A DNA stretch of 64,000 bases from Saprospiraceae bacterium (GTDB lineage: Bacteria; Bacteroidota; Bacteroidia; Chitinophagales; Saprospiraceae): NCBI GenBank assembly GCA_013214355.1, contig JABSSL010000039.1, forward strand, positions 1 through 64,000, given 5' to 3'. Below the pieces are notes generated by a model. The model did no database searches, was not told where the DNA came from, and worked only from the letters and a program-made list of their open reading frames with translations. A program made the translations under genes and the position numbers. Below are positions 63,762 through 64,000 of this stretch, one piece after another; position 1 is the stretch's first letter, and every line of letters starts with the position of its first letter.

Positions 63762-64000
63762 TGTTTTGTGGGCTGACGGTGAGAGCTTAGCCAGTTAATT
63801 ATACTAGGTCCCTAGCGGAACCATCGTAGGCTAGCTATCTTGATCTTTTCTATTGCCTAAGACTACAGGGCTGGTTCCTGTCCTTGTCTAAAGTTAAACC
63901 CGATTGTTCGTCTAGTGGTCTATTGTATCAGATTCCATCTTATCCTACTCAAAGCCATTACTTAGGGCGTCCTCAAAAAGGGTTTGTGGATCAATAAAGG
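63762..64000. other. Window edge, no gene seen
   Basis: Sequence after the DUF1501 gene. No strong terminator hairpin, repeat or coding frame was seen before the window ends. Confidence 0.4.

Noticed and set aside
1-64000. tRNA, rRNA, CRISPR array or intact insertion sequence
   Set aside because: Reading through all gaps I saw no tRNA-like T-loop/acceptor pairing, no regularly spaced repeat array, and no transposase-like protein. A covariance-model scan would be more sensitive for tRNA.

Overview
The window looks like a chromosomal segment of a marine or aquatic Bacteroidota, probably of the Saprospiria/Lewinella type. This is inferred from gene content: a SusC/SusD pair, a one-protein hybrid two-component system (Reg_prop-Y_Y_Y-kinase-receiver-AraC), PD40/OmpA proteins, DUF4838, BNR/VPS10-like secreted proteins, many SPII lipoproteins, and -7 boxes of the TAnnTTTG kind. 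No rRNA, tRNA, CRISPR array, intact insertion sequence or phage gene was seen.

Layout. 0.2-6.7 kb: an AraC regulator, an OxyR-type regulator (C199/C208 conserved) divergent from an HGGG esterase, a second secreted alpha/beta hydrolase with an unusual N-terminal half, and a Baeyer-Villiger-type flavin monooxygenase. 7.2-12.6 kb: a leftward operon of a PQQ sugar dehydrogenase-PKD-cytochrome c fusion, a Tat-exported TIM-barrel sugar isomerase/epimerase and a PhoD-like phosphatase. 12.8-17.9 kb: an outer-membrane protein, an unknown secreted protein and a large BNR-repeat protein. 18.2-23.6 kb: a rightward operon of an acyl-CoA dehydrogenase, an acetyl-CoA hydrolase/CoA-transferase and an MFS carrier. 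24.1-28.8 kb: SusC/SusD without a linked enzyme. 28.9-33.4 kb: a giant PD40-OmpA protein divergent from a vWA-like secreted protein.

33.6-34.9 kb is a decayed patch: an N-terminal fragment of a heparinase II/III-like lipoprotein runs into a sigma factor gene broken by one frameshift. 35-45.7 kb: haloalkane dehalogenase, a small secreted protein with two similar domains, a second large BNR protein, a 7TM-DISM hybrid sensor kinase, an O-methyltransferase and a lipoprotein cytochrome c. 46-52.4 kb: a hybrid two-component system co-directional with a DUF4838 lipoprotein. 53.4-63.8 kb: a quinohaemoprotein alcohol dehydrogenase, a DsrE/cysteine desulfurase pair, and a tight sulfatase / DUF1549-LamG-DUF1553 / DUF1501 operon.

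The general picture is a polymer- and organic-degrading heterotroph with much periplasmic oxidation chemistry (two PQQ enzymes and several c-type haem sites). I did not find a clear defence system or other plainly new system. The best leads are non-coding or architectural: a 191-nt foldback element at 52.5 kb, a nested three-stem inverted repeat at 7.0 kb, structured intergenic regions at 33.6 and 37.0 kb, the hydrolase with a TlpA-scaffold-like N-terminus, and the broken locus at 33.6-34.9 kb.
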